Source: an uncultured Bacteroidaceae bacterium (GTDB lineage Bacteria; Bacteroidota; Bacteroidia; Bacteroidales; Bacteroidaceae). Taken from it: a stretch of DNA of 50,834 nucleotides. This document shows, piece after piece, positions 1 through 10,800 of the stretch; the first letter of the stretch is position 1; each line of letters starts with the position of its first letter. Below the pieces are notes generated by a model. The model saw only the letters and a list, made by a program, of their open reading frames with translations. It was not told where the DNA came from and searched no databases. The stretch is taken from the NCBI GenBank assembly GCA_905235565.1, contig CAJOLR010000006.1, forward strand, positions 1 to 50,834, in the 5' to 3' direction. The position numbers and the translations under genes were made by a program.

Positions 1-885
1 CAGCATTGCCACCGCTGTCTCACGCACGTTACCGCGTGTGTTGCTGCCTCCGTAGATGTGGTGTATGCGTCCTCCGTAGATGTTTGTTGTGGCCACACCT
101 GTGCCGTACTTGTAATTCGCCAGTCTGTATTCAATGTCATCCTGTGTTATGCCGGCATGGTCATCGCCGTAAGCGTGATACCCCACGTTTGCTCCGGGAT
201 TGCCGGTGCCGGCCCCGTTACCGCCTCCAAACACATACTCAATCTCGTACGCTCCGCCAATGGTAACCTTTGTGGCAGGCGTTGATGCCGCGTTGCCTCC
301 TCCGTAGACAGAGTGTATGCTCACGTCATCGCAGCCGTCTATCTGTACCTCGGCAAAGTCAGTATTGCTGTACGGGTTGTACTCAGCCTCGTTGCCTCCG
401 CCATAGACTGCTGCCAGCTCATAGGTGTGTGTGGCATCGGCATCGGCCCTGGCCTCATTGCTGCTGCGCTGCTGTCCGGCGGTGCCGGTGGTCTTGTTTA
501 CGTACACCAGTATGTGGCCCTTAGGCGTACCGTTCACGTTGTTACCTCCAAATATGCGGCCTCCGGTGGCCAGACCCTCACTGTTATAGTCAGCTATAAG
601 TACAGCACCCAATTGGTTAACGGTTACATCGCCATAGACAATAGCCTCTACAGCCTGTATGCCGTCGGCCGCTTTCTGACCGCGACCGCCTCCGTAAACA
701 TCATGGACAATGGTGGCACCAGGGTACAGGTTTACTGTGGTGTTGTAACTGCCTCCGTTCTGATTGCCGGTGTTGGTGTTGGCCAGTGCACCTCCGCCGT
801 AGACATCATGTCCAATCACGGGTGTTCCGGGTGTTCCGCTACGGCTTATGTTTACGGTAACATTACCGGATACATCGGCCTGCAT
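1..885 (-). CDS. Out-of-frame continuation of the [YF]GGG-repeat surface protein (partial)
   Basis: This minus-strand frame is open from about 885 to the left edge and encodes the same kind of repeat as the gene upstream: recurring VYGGG, VFGGGN and IYGG motifs spaced by short beta-strand-like segments (for example DVSGNVTVNISR just after the frame change). It differs by one frame from the 852-4808 reading frame, which stops at 852. An ATG lies at 883-885, but it falls inside the repeat region and has no signal peptide, so I read this as the 3' part of one gene broken by a frameshift rather than as an independent gene. The C-terminus, where a sorting domain would be expected, is outside the window. 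A frameshift mutation and an assembly error are both possible. Confidence 0.7.
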   Translation of the reverse strand, partial: MQADVSGNVTVNISRSGTPGTPVIGHDVYGGGALANTNTGNQNGGSYNTTVNLYPGATIVHDVYGGGRGQKAADGIQAVEAIVYGDVTVNQLGAVLIADYNSEGLATGGRIFGGNNVNGTPKGHILVYVNKTTGTAGQQRSSNEARADADATHTYELAAVYGGGNEAEYNPYSNTDFAEVQIDGCDDVSIHSVYGGGNAASTPATKVTIGGAYEIEYVFGGGNGAGTGNPGANVGYHAYGDDHAGITQDDIEYRLANYKYGTGVATTNIYGGRIHHIYGGSNTRGNVRETAVAML

Positions 886-3800
886 ACCGTACCGCCGCCA
901 TACACGCTGCCGCTTATTGTTCCGGAATTTACGCTGACCGTTGTGGCACCGCCCACATTGGCTATGTTACCGCCTCCATACACGTGCTCACCTATAGAAG
1001 CGGTATTGTCTATTACAACCGTCACATCATTGTTTGACGGGCTTTCATTTCCACCTCCAAATACGCTGTTGGCTACGCTGCCGCCTTTAATACTCAGTGT
1101 AATGGCGCCTGTCACGTTGCCCAGCTGGCTCATGTCTGTATTGGTGTAGAGTATGTGATTGGCATCATCGGAGCCTATGGCGGACCGATACTGCCAGGTG
1201 AATGTCTCCGGCTCTATGGTGCCAAAGTCACTGAACAGACCGGTCTCCTTTGTGTAGCGTGATTTTGCCGGCTCTATAGCCGGATAGACCTGGAGCGTGT
1301 TGGATGTGGCCTTATAACCGCCGCCAAAGGCATTGTCCAGCAGAGTGCATTCGGTCAGGGTGGAGCTGACAGTGCCGTTTACCTTACCCTGACAGCCGGC
1401 GCCGTAAAAATTACCCTTTACGGTGCAGTTGTCAAGCACATTGGTCACGCTGCCGGTTGTGGCTAATGAGAACTGTGCATAACCAGTGTATGAGCGTGCC
1501 ACACCTGTTCCGCTACCGCCGGCATAGAGTATAAACTCAAACTTGTAGCAGCTTCCTGTGCCGTAGTTGCTGTTATCGGTCAGGCGTTTGTAGGTGGTGC
1601 CGAATGCTATGGGGAAATCAATATCACCCCCGAATCCTACGCTTGCATTGTTGCCTTCACGGTTGTATGTGATTGATGTGCCGCCAAATCCGGCACCGTA
1701 ATACTCTCCAAAAGTGCTGCCGGTGGCGTGGGTGGTTACTGTCTTGCCGGCAGCCATATCGCCAAACTCCGGACCACCGCAGTAGAAATCAACCAGACTG
1801 TTGTTCATTGTAATGTCAATGTTGCCGGTTATGCGGGCCGATGATGACGTTCCGCCTCCAAAGAAACGGTATATGCGGGCATGGTCAATCCTGGCCGTGA
1901 CATTTACGCCGGTGGTGACGGGCCTTTCCATATACGCTCCAAGCCACTTGTGTATCTTGCCTCCGGCACCCCAGAAACGTATGTCGCTGCCGGTGGCTGA
2001 GGCTCCGGCATTGTATCCTGTCATGTAGCACTCCTCTATCTCACCTCCGGTGCATAGTACGGGGCACAGGGTGGTGGTGCGGGCGTTATCTGTATGTGAT
2101 CCCGGGTAGAGTTCCTTAACGTAGGCGTTACCTCCAATCTGCAGATAGCTCAGCTTGTCGGCATTGGCAGACCGTGCTCGTACTATCTGTATAAAGTAAC
2201 CGCTGTTGGCTATCCAGCGGTTGTTGCCGTGGCCGTTGTCGGTAGCGGAGAAAACGCCGTCATTTATCTCACACTCGCTCATAAGGCTCAATGATGTCTC
2301 TGTAAGTTCAAACCATCCTCTGGCATGCCATATTCCGATGGTGGGATATGGGGTGCTGCCGGTAATACGCTGCGCCATACCCATGCCTATATTGGGTACA
2401 AAGTCAAAACGCAAGGCAGGCACATTAGTGCGGTCTGTGGTATGGTAGGAGTACCAGCCGTAATCAGGTTCCTGGTTGCAGTCATCATCGATGCTCATTA
2501 TGGTGCAGGCTTTGCCGATATTGAAAGCGGTGCCTACCACTGCCTGGTTATAATGATAGTTGCCCACCAGTACAATAGCCTGTTGATGGGGGTTTGTGGT
2601 GGATGCCAAAGCATTCACCAACGTGCTTAGATTTGTATAAACAGTGCGGTCGTGATAGGTGGTGGGCACTGCCCATGCCAGGCTGGTCTGTTCGCCGTAG
2701 GTGGTGTTATACCCAAGGTCAGAGCGGGCATCGCTCAGATAGAAAGCATTGGCCAGGTTGGCCTCAATGCGTATGGCTGTCACACCGTAGGGTACTATGT
2801 AGTTTCCACCCTGGGCAAATATATAGGGATTGTTTGTGGCGTCGTAAATATCTTTCTGCGGGTTGTCACGGTCAGCAAAATTGTAAGGCTGGGCGGCCGG
2901 TATGCTGAATGAGGTGTATGTGGTGCCGTTCTTGGTGACCGATGTTATCTTCCAGCCGGTAACCACCTTGCTGTAGTCAGTCTGTGTCCACAGTTCATTG
3001 GCAAAAGGCAGCACCACCTTACCCCAGGTATAGTCATAACGCAGCGTGTCCATGTCAGTTATGGGCAGGCTTATGCTGCCTGATGTGCCGCTTACGGTGT
3101 AACTTACCGTCAGGTAGCCTCCGTTGCCCATGCTGTTTATCAGTTTGCCGGCATAGTCACCTGCTGTGGCTGGCAGATTGTCTCTTATATCCTGTGTGGT
3201 ACGGTGGGTCCCGGTCTGCCAGGGCTCAATGATAGGGTATGGTGCCACATCGGGCTTAAGCACCCAATGTCCAATCTCTGCCACCTGTGCGGCCGACGGC
3301 TTTTCGCCAAACAGGAAATAGGCAGCCATCTCACGGTGGGTGTTCTGTATGTGACGGTAAAACGGGAACCGGGTCAGGAACTCATCCTTGTCAATGGCCA
3401 GCTGGTCATTGTATTCCGTATAGGTAAGATTGGCGCGTGAGCGGTAGTAGTTGTACTCGGTGAGTTTCTGTACATTATTGCTGTGATTGCCGCCATATAC
3501 GGGCGACCGGTTGGTGGCCCCTGTTATGTCACCGTACATCATGCAGTTGGTAATGCGTACGCCTGTGGCGCTTACGGTGGTGGTTCCGCTTATGGTGCCC
3601 TGGTTGCGCCCTACAATGCCTGCGGCATACGTGCCGCCGCTAATATTGGCATAGTTGTAGCAGTTTACCACACGGACATTAGAGTTGGCAGATATGGTAC
3701 CCACAAGTCCGCCGGCGTTCTGGGATGCGCTTACGCTGCCGCCCAGCACACCGCAGTTGTAAACCTTGGCGGATCCGGCGGCTATGCCGCACACAGCGCC

Positions 3801-4808
3801 CGCTGAACTGCCAGATATATTTATATTACTGAATATCAGATTCTTTACTGTGCCTCCGTTCAAGGTTCCAAACAATGGCTGTGTAAGCCCGCTTATGGTA
3901 TGGTAATTGCCGTCCAGTGTGCCGGTAAAGGTTGACAGGATATTGCCGCCTGTAGTTATGTCTTCTGTAAGCCGGTAGTTACCGTCGGATGTCATGGTGC
4001 TCCAGTTGCTGTTGCTGATATCTGTGACTGGAATATGTGTATAGGTACCTATATCAGATTTGACATCAGTGTACCGGGTGCTTATTGCAATGGCTTTTAT
4101 GGTAACCCGCCTTGAAAGGTCCATGGTAAACGGCGTGCCGCTGTAACTGGCCGACGAGGCGGTGGGGTCTGTCCCGTCAAGTGTGTAATGGATATCGGCC
4201 GGGATGGCTCCCTGGTAATAGAGCGTGCATTGGCCCGTGTTGGTGTTTACATTAATGGCAGGTGGTTCTATGGCAGTAATCCTTGTAAGCAGCCAGCGTG
4301 ACGCCTGGTCATTGTCAAATCTGTAGAGTCCTATTATTCCGGTTTCACCTTCATAGGGATTTAAAGAGTTGTTATAGCCGCTGTTCTGGTTGCTGGCACT
4401 GCGCGGTATTATGGCCAGCTCACTGCCGGTTACAACGCGAAACCTGAACTGTCCGTTATTGCCGGGATTGTTTGTAGTCTCTAAGTGTACTGCCTGTGCA
4501 CCCTCACCGTTATAGATTATATACTTGCCGTCTGATGTATGTATTATGTTATGATATTCTCCGTTGGCTTGCCTTATCTCCCAGATGGCATCGCCTCCCT
4601 TCTCTGTGTCTGTCCACAGATAGGGCTGGTTTTGTGCGTAGTATGTTGTGTTTGGGGTAAGGTATCGGGTGGGGAATTTAACATTACTTATATAGTAATA
4701 GCCAGCTGTTGGGCTTGAATAGGTGGTCTGAGCGGATAATCGGCAAACGCTTCCAATGACTGTAAATATTGCTATTGTCAGTGTTATTTTGATTTTAGCT
4801 ATAGTCAT
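852..4808 (-). CDS. Large secreted repeat protein with chitobiase-like and GLUG-like segments, frameshifted at 3' end
   Basis: Secreted, repeat-rich surface protein of unknown role, probably an adhesin. I choose the ATG at 4808: it begins a good signal peptide (MTIAKIKITLTIAIF..., ending near SAQ), and a -7-like box at 4836-4843 would lie inside the coding region if the upstream start at 4850 were used. Residues about 190-260 resemble the chitobiase/hexosaminidase C-terminal beta-sandwich (HYTLDGTDPT). Residues about 295-420 resemble GLUG-type repeats (GTLDGNYHTISGL, AGGLVGTI, AAGIVGRN). The remainder is Gly/Asn/Thr-rich, with VFGGGN and VYGGG motifs in the last 100 residues. The frame stops at 852 directly after a YGGGT motif with a short non-homologous tail, while the repeat pattern continues in another frame to position 1. 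It is the last gene of the long minus-strand cluster, downstream of the 3,799-aa gene. Confidence 0.8.
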   Translation of the reverse strand: MTIAKIKITLTIAIFTVIGSVCRLSAQTTYSSPTAGYYYISNVKFPTRYLTPNTTYYAQNQPYLWTDTEKGGDAIWEIRQANGEYHNIIHTSDGKYIIYNGEGAQAVHLETTNNPGNNGQFRFRVVTGSELAIIPRSASNQNSGYNNSLNPYEGETGIIGLYRFDNDQASRWLLTRITAIEPPAINVNTNTGQCTLYYQGAIPADIHYTLDGTDPTASSASYSGTPFTMDLSRRVTIKAIAISTRYTDVKSDIGTYTHIPVTDISNSNWSTMTSDGNYRLTEDITTGGNILSTFTGTLDGNYHTISGLTQPLFGTLNGGTVKNLIFSNINISGSSAGAVCGIAAGSAKVYNCGVLGGSVSASQNAGGLVGTISANSNVRVVNCYNYANISGGTYAAGIVGRNQGTISGTTTVSATGVRITNCMMYGDITGATNRSPVYGGNHSNNVQKLTEYNYYRSRANLTYTEYNDQLAIDKDEFLTRFPFYRHIQNTHREMAAYFLFGEKPSAAQVAEIGHWVLKPDVAPYPIIEPWQTGTHRTTQDIRDNLPATAGDYAGKLINSMGNGGYLTVSYTVSGTSGSISLPITDMDTLRYDYTWGKVVLPFANELWTQTDYSKVVTGWKITSVTKNGTTYTSFSIPAAQPYNFADRDNPQKDIYDATNNPYIFAQGGNYIVPYGVTAIRIEANLANAFYLSDARSDLGYNTTYGEQTSLAWAVPTTYHDRTVYTNLSTLVNALASTTNPHQQAIVLVGNYHYNQAVVGTAFNIGKACTIMSIDDDCNQEPDYGWYSYHTTDRTNVPALRFDFVPNIGMGMAQRITGSTPYPTIGIWHARGWFELTETSLSLMSECEINDGVFSATDNGHGNNRWIANSGYFIQIVRARSANADKLSYLQIGGNAYVKELYPGSHTDNARTTTLCPVLCTGGEIEECYMTGYNAGASATGSDIRFWGAGGKIHKWLGAYMERPVTTGVNVTARIDHARIYRFFGGGTSSSARITGNIDITMNNSLVDFYCGGPEFGDMAAGKTVTTHATGSTFGEYYGAGFGGTSITYNREGNNASVGFGGDIDFPIAFGTTYKRLTDNSNYGTGSCYKFEFILYAGGSGTGVARSYTGYAQFSLATTGSVTNVLDNCTVKGNFYGAGCQGKVNGTVSSTLTECTLLDNAFGGGYKATSNTLQVYPAIEPAKSRYTKETGLFSDFGTIEPETFTWQYRSAIGSDDANHILYTNTDMSQLGNVTGAITLSIKGGSVANSVFGGGNESPSNNDVTVVIDNTASIGEHVYGGGNIANVGGATTVSVNSGTISGSVYGGGTVCRPMYPVMLP

Positions 4809-4835
4809 AATTATTGGTTGGAATATATTGAGCTG

Positions 4836-4843
4836 CAAAGATA
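4836..4843 (-). promoter_or_regulatory. Bacteroidetes -7 box (TATCTTTG) before the frameshifted repeat-protein gene
   Basis: The minus strand reads TATCTTTG, a full match to the TAnnTTTG -7 consensus of Bacteroidetes housekeeping promoters, 28 bases before the ATG at 4808. I see no good -33 box at the usual 19-21 base spacing, so this is a half-supported promoter. It supports the 4808 start and suggests the last gene may also be expressed on its own. Confidence 0.45.
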
Positions 4844-4850
4844 CAAACAA

Positions 4851-4881
4851 AGTACAAAAGGGGACAGTCCCCTTTTGTACT
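4851..4881. repeat. 31-bp palindrome between the two giant genes (REP-like, ACAAAAGGGGAC arms)
   Basis: Two perfect 15-base arms (4851-4865 and 4867-4881, AGTACAAAAGGGGAC and its complement) flank a single central base. It starts 3 bases after the stop codon of the 3,799-aa gene. The arm resembles the ntpI element (CACAAAAGGGACGG) and shares the GGGGAC core of the RAYT-flanking repeats at 44,032-45,061, so I place it provisionally in the same family. It could also act as a terminator for the upstream gene, although no clear U-tract follows. Confidence 0.75.
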
Positions 4882-4884
4882 ATT

Positions 4885-7800
4885 TTAGCGGGTGACGGCT
4901 ACCTTCTGGCGGTTGACTATGTAGATGCCGCGGCTGTTTACCGGAACGGTAACCTTGGTGCCGGGCTGTATGGTCAGCTGCTTAAGCGTACGGCCGGCGG
5001 TGGTAACGATGGTTACATGGGCAGGAACATCAAGAGTGCTCTCGATGACTATGTTCATGTGCTCACCGTAGATGTTCAGACCACGGCTTACAACAGCCTC
5101 CTCAAGCTGGTCGTTATCGCCGGCGTAGTCAATGTACAGGACATCGGCACGGGTTCCGGCACGTCTCTGAGCCGGGCTTGATGCAGATGCTGTCATGTAT
5201 GTGCGGAACGGAACTGTGGTGCCCGATGCCTGCAGGTTGAATGACTTGCCGTCATCGGCACTTCCGTCGGCCTTAAGCATGTATGCATTATCTACAGCCT
5301 TTGCCTGATATATGGGGTGGAAGGTGTAGTTACTACCCTTTGAAACCATACCGTCAGCATACTCACTGTCAGTAACCTTTATCTCCTGGCCGTTTACTGA
5401 AGCAAATGTTATTATCTGCTTATCCAGTCTGGCCGGTCCCGGATAGTCAGTGTTCTGAGCTTCAAACTTACCGCTCAAGTCAAACTCATAGTAACGGCTG
5501 CCCGGGAATCCTATCAGATACGGTGTTCCGGCTGCTGCCATCGGGTAGTCTGCATACGTGCGGCTTGCGCTGTAGTCTGTCTTGGACGCATCAATGTAAC
5601 TGTCACTGTTGGCATCCTTATGGTTACTGCCGTTGTAGTAGTAATCCCACAGGAATGTGCTGCCTACAGTCTTGCTGTCGCTGCCGGCTGCAGGTGACTT
5701 GAACTGAGCCTTCCCGTTTTCAGTATCAACCGAGTTGAACTCACGCAGCCAGTACTCATGACCCTTGGTGCTGCCAGTGTAGAAGTGTGTTATCTCACCC
5801 TTCTGCTGAGTGGTAACAAGCTCTGTCTGGAATGGCAGGCTTACGGTCTCCCAGCCGCCTTCCATACTCTCAACGTATAATTCAGGAGTACGCTGGTACC
5901 ACATAAAGTCATCCTCTTCAAACTTATAGCTTATAGGAGCGTTAAAGTCATGCTTGTCAACCAGGAAATGTCTGTTGCCAGCCAGATAGCTGCTGCCCGC
6001 TTTCTTTACCAGATGACCCTTAATGCTGTTTAGGTCTGTATTGCTTATGGGGTCAACAGTTGCCCAGGTGTCATTGGTGAATTCCCATTCAGGTTCCTGC
6101 AGAACACGTTCCAGCTGTGTGTATGAACTGCCGTCGTTGGTGTAGTCAGCGTAAACCAGCAGGTTCCTGGTCAGGCCCTGTACATTGAATCCTGTAAGAC
6201 CTGCATAGTCCAGTGTGGGCCTGAAATATGTATCCTGGCTTGAACCGTTGGTCCATGTCGCGTCATTATAACCGGTAAAGTCTATGGCAGTCATTCCGGC
6301 GTATGTATCTACATCCTGATAAGTGGCTGCAAACGCCGCGTTGGTGTTGAAGTATGCCATATCCTGCGCGCTTGATCCGAAGTATGCCGGAGCGCGATAT
6401 ACGCGGTTTCCACTTGCTGTCTTGTCTATGAACTGGCCGGACCTGTAAACAGCCTCGGGCTGTACATCGTGAGCCGATGAGGTCAGTCCGTAGGTAAGTT
6501 TCTGACCAAAGTAGATATAGTCATCGGGGTAGATGGGGTAGTGCTTGCCATCCTGATCGGCATATCTTATGTCGTTGCCGGCAGGAATGCTTCCACCAGC
6601 ATATACAAACTGTCCGTCCATGTAGTAGTTCTCTACATACAGTATATCGTCACTTGCATACGCCAATATAGGTTCTGACAGAGAATTATCATCATTTACG
6701 GTATAGTAATTGTAACGTGCTCCGGTGTGGTCGTTAAGATGATCCTTATAACGCTTGTTAAGGTAGAATCCGTTCAGGTTGTATGCCACCTCACCGTTCA
6801 GGAATGCACCCATTTGCTTGGATATCGCACTGTTGCCGGCAGCATATCCGGTGCTTGCACTCTCATCGTTGTAGTAACCGTTTACAACAATTCCGGTACC
6901 CATTATGGCCTTCTTGCCGCTCAGGTCAATATTGGCATCATTTATTAGCCATACGTTCTGGGCATAACCACCCTTCTCGGCAATACCTGGTCCGTCTATG
7001 GCACCGCGTACGCCCAGGTTGAACACACTGTCGCACAGGTTACCGAACAGAGACTTGTCTATACCGCTTACGGTGTAGCCATTGCCGTGCAGTGTACCCT
7101 TAAAGCAGTTGTCGTCAGTACCTATGGGAGTCCAGTGTGTGTAGGCCATTGGCTCCACATCACTCTTGAGTATGAACTCAAGGTTCTCCAGACCTTTGAC
7201 ATGGTCATTAAGTGCAGAGTGTTGCTTATTGAGCCCTCCGTCACGGTCATACTTTATGTCATAGTCATCAACCATGACCGGGTTATCGTTGTTGTCAGTT
7301 ACCGGATTGCCTTGGTCATCAAGCAGCTGTTTTAGTGTATGTTCCTGCAGGCTCAGGTCAAACAGGTCATACAGCAGGTCAAGCTTACTCTTGCTGTTGT
7401 CAGAGCTGGTGCTGCGGTTGTCAATGTAAATCCTGCTGTTTGCCTTTACACCCGGATGGTCTATGTACATGTGGTTGGTATTGTCGGCCATCACGGCATC
7501 CAGGTCATGATAGTTGGCTATTGAGAACGGAACCGGGTTGGAGAATGTACGGCCCAGATATGTCTCGGCATAGTAGGCCACATACCAGTTGTCCTGATAC
7601 CAGTACATAGGTGTCACGTAGTTGTTATACGGTACACCGTTCTTGTGGTTGATGGCGTTGTTCTCATTCTCATAGAGCTCCCATCCGCCGCCCAGTACCT
7701 CAAATGCGCCCTTCTGGACCGATGGCTTGCTGAGTCCTATGATTGTGCCGGGCAGCATCTTGGCAGGAGCTATAAGCTCACCAATGATAGGCTCACCGCT

Positions 7801-10800
7801 CTCAAAGTGTACGCGTATGTTAAGTATGTGACGCTCTGACACGTTCTTGAATACATCACCTTCATCTTCGGGCTCTATGTAGTTGTAACGGTATATAACG
7901 GTAAATATACGGTCACCTGTAAAGTCATAGATGTCACAGTCACGTGATACGTACAGGGCTGATTTCTCCTCGGGTATTCCGGCTACCACCTCAAAGTCTT
8001 TCTGATAGTTTAAGAGACCGTCAAACGTGTTCTGGTTAATCAGCGTGTTTTTGGCAACCGTCACATCGCTGTTTGGCTTGGTGTAGCTCTCAGTACACAG
8101 ATAGAATGTCAGTTCTCCGTTAGTTTCTACGGTCAGCGAGCCCTCCGTATCTGCGTATGAGTAGGTGTAGTTGCTGCCGTCCTTAGTCAGTGTAAGGGCT
8201 TTTATCTTGCTCTTCTGGTCATCAGAAAGCTTTGCATAGTCTGCAGCATCTATCTGCTCACCCTCACAGAATATACGTCCGGCACGGCCGAATTCCTCGG
8301 CTACTATATACAGTGTCAGCTGGTTATTCTCAAATTTACCAATATTGGTGGTGATGCGTGAGTAATGGCGTCTTTCATTAGCCAGACTCTCAAACTCTTC
8401 ACGTGTATATATTTTTCCGTTTTCGGGGCTTAAGGTTGTACCTTTGCCGTATCCATATAAGGTCTTGCCATTCTCACCTATATACTTGGCCTGGTAGTCA
8501 ATCTTCTGTGTGTTTGAGTACAGGGTGCTGCCGTCCTTGTCATAGTAGCTGATATCGCCCTTGTAATCGGGATCAAGCATTATGTCAAGAGCGTCATAGT
8601 TAAACGTAAAGTTTTCACGCTCGTCTTTACTAAGGTTGGCGTACATCATGGCCTGATAGTTCTGGCCGGTGCTGAACTCAGTACCTCCGTAAGAACCTGC
8701 TGTGGTACAGTAGTATGCTCTGGGGAATCCGATGAATGTAATGTCGGTGCCTGTACCCTCTGTGCCTGTACCCTCTGTGCGTATCATGTCAGGATATTGG
8801 TCGGCATATTCACTTAACTCACTGTAAGAGTAGAGCTGGTCAGCACTGAGCAGCAGCCTGTCAGACAGCTTGATGGTCTCAAGAGCTATGAACGCCTTGG
8901 CAAAATAAGACTTCTCTGTAGCGTCTGTTATGGCGTTATACAGAGTCTCCGATATGGCGCTGCGCTCCACCACATGGTGAATATTACCGTCTATAGTGAT
9001 ATTACAGGTGGTCATGGCCATGTATGCAGGCTGGAATGCAGCCTGATCGGTCAGTTGTTGCTTGGCTGCGCTGTTAAGTGCCTCATAACCGTCAAATACT
9101 GACTGGTCCACAAGATCACCCTCGCTGTACTCTGACTGGCCGAATATGTAAGTCTGGTTATCGCCGCCTGTAAGCTTGAATGTAGGAGACAGCCTGTATC
9201 CGGCAGGCTTGTTCTGCAGCAGATACTCCTCTTTTGTCAATGAGTTGCCGTTTGTAAAATGAGTGTAGTACTCATCCCAAATACCTGGCTGGTCTAACGA
9301 TACGGCAAGCAGATAGCCGTTTTCATGATTCAGCGCATTGGTATGGCGGAATGCACGGTCCTTGGCCACCTCTTCACCCTTGTTGTTGTACCAGGTGCCG
9401 GTAAGGCCATCATATTGTGTGGTGGTGAATACGGTACCCTGGGCGTAGGCGGGATCAGCACCCTGCACAGCGCCGTCGGCAGTTGTCCATACATCATTTA
9501 CGCATACATAGCTGTCTTTGGTAAAGTATTGCTTATCGGCATCAGACAGGTTGTAGTAGTCCCACCATGTGATGGGGTCATTACTGTAATATGTTATATT
9601 GTTGCATATCACATGGTCCTCACCATCGGGGAACCGTGTGGCATTGGCATAGAGGTTGGTCTTTATGTCCTCAATCATGAGCCTGCCGTTACCCTGTGCC
9701 AGAATGGTAAGCGGAATGCTTACGTTCTTTATGTAAGACTGGGCAGACCCTGTGTAGGCCGATATCTCCTGGTCGTAAACGTAGAATTCACCCTTGATGA
9801 ACCAGTAATGGGCCTCAGATCCGCCCTCTTCATAACTGTTTACCGTGGGGAAGCACTCGTCTATGATTGTCTTGTCGGCCGATACAAAGTTACCGGAGCT
9901 CTGCATCCATGTAGTGGTAGTGTTATATGAGTATGCCCTGTGGGTAATACCGCCTTGGTTGGACTGGGCCAGGGTAAGGTGCTTAAGGCTTTCATTAAAA
10001 GACTGGGCTCCGTGTATGTTCTGGGCATATACGTAACCGCCGCCCTCGCCGGTAGCCGCAGCTATAAGGTTAAGCTGCACCACGCCGGTAATAGGTCCGT
10101 AAACCTTGTCATCGCCCACATAGTTGCGTTCAGGCTCCTGGAGCAGTTCCATATATACACCCGATGCCAGAGCCACCTCATTGTGGCTTTTGCCGTTGTT
10201 GCGTGAACGATTGCCTTTCAGGCCTGACTTATAAGAGTAATATGTCTCTGTGCTCTCAGGCATCTGGTCTGTAAACTCTACATCCGATGTAAGGGCGCCC
10301 AGATAATGTACAATGTTGTAGATTCCAAAATAGTTTCCGTGACTGTCACCGCTGACGGTACGCTCATGCAGGGCAACCTCGCCTACACGGTTAATGGTAT
10401 AGTTGGTGTAGTCAACCTCGGCAGGCACGCGGTCACGGGCACCCTTCATAACCATACGGCTTCCAAACACGCCGCAGTAGTCAGCACGCTGTATGGTGTT
10501 CATCATACGTCCGGCATAGATGCTGCATACGCCCGTCACCTCAAAGCAGGCTTTTTCATTATCACTCAGCTCATCGTATTGATCAGATGTTATCACTTCA
10601 TCCACTCTGAAGGTTGAAACCGCGGTAATACATCTGTACTTAAGCTGGAAATATGCACGTTCACGGTCATTGAGCCCAAGATACTGCTGGTATGAAATCT
10701 CCTGCAGCAGTCCGTAGTAGTCTGTACCGTAGTTGGTAATGTTAAGTTCACGGTAGCCATCTACAAACGTAAGGTTTCCGTCACCGTACAGACCTCCTAT

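Noticed and set aside
852..895. Programmed ribosomal frameshift joining the two frames
   Set aside because: No slippery heptamer of the X-XXY-YYZ type and no evident stimulatory stem at the junction; mutation or assembly error is simpler.
313..1149. Long plus-strand frame (278 codons) opposite the repeat-protein gene
   Set aside because: It is the antisense shadow of GGC/GGT-rich repeats; no signal peptide or family resemblance, and the minus strand carries the clear motif-bearing frame.
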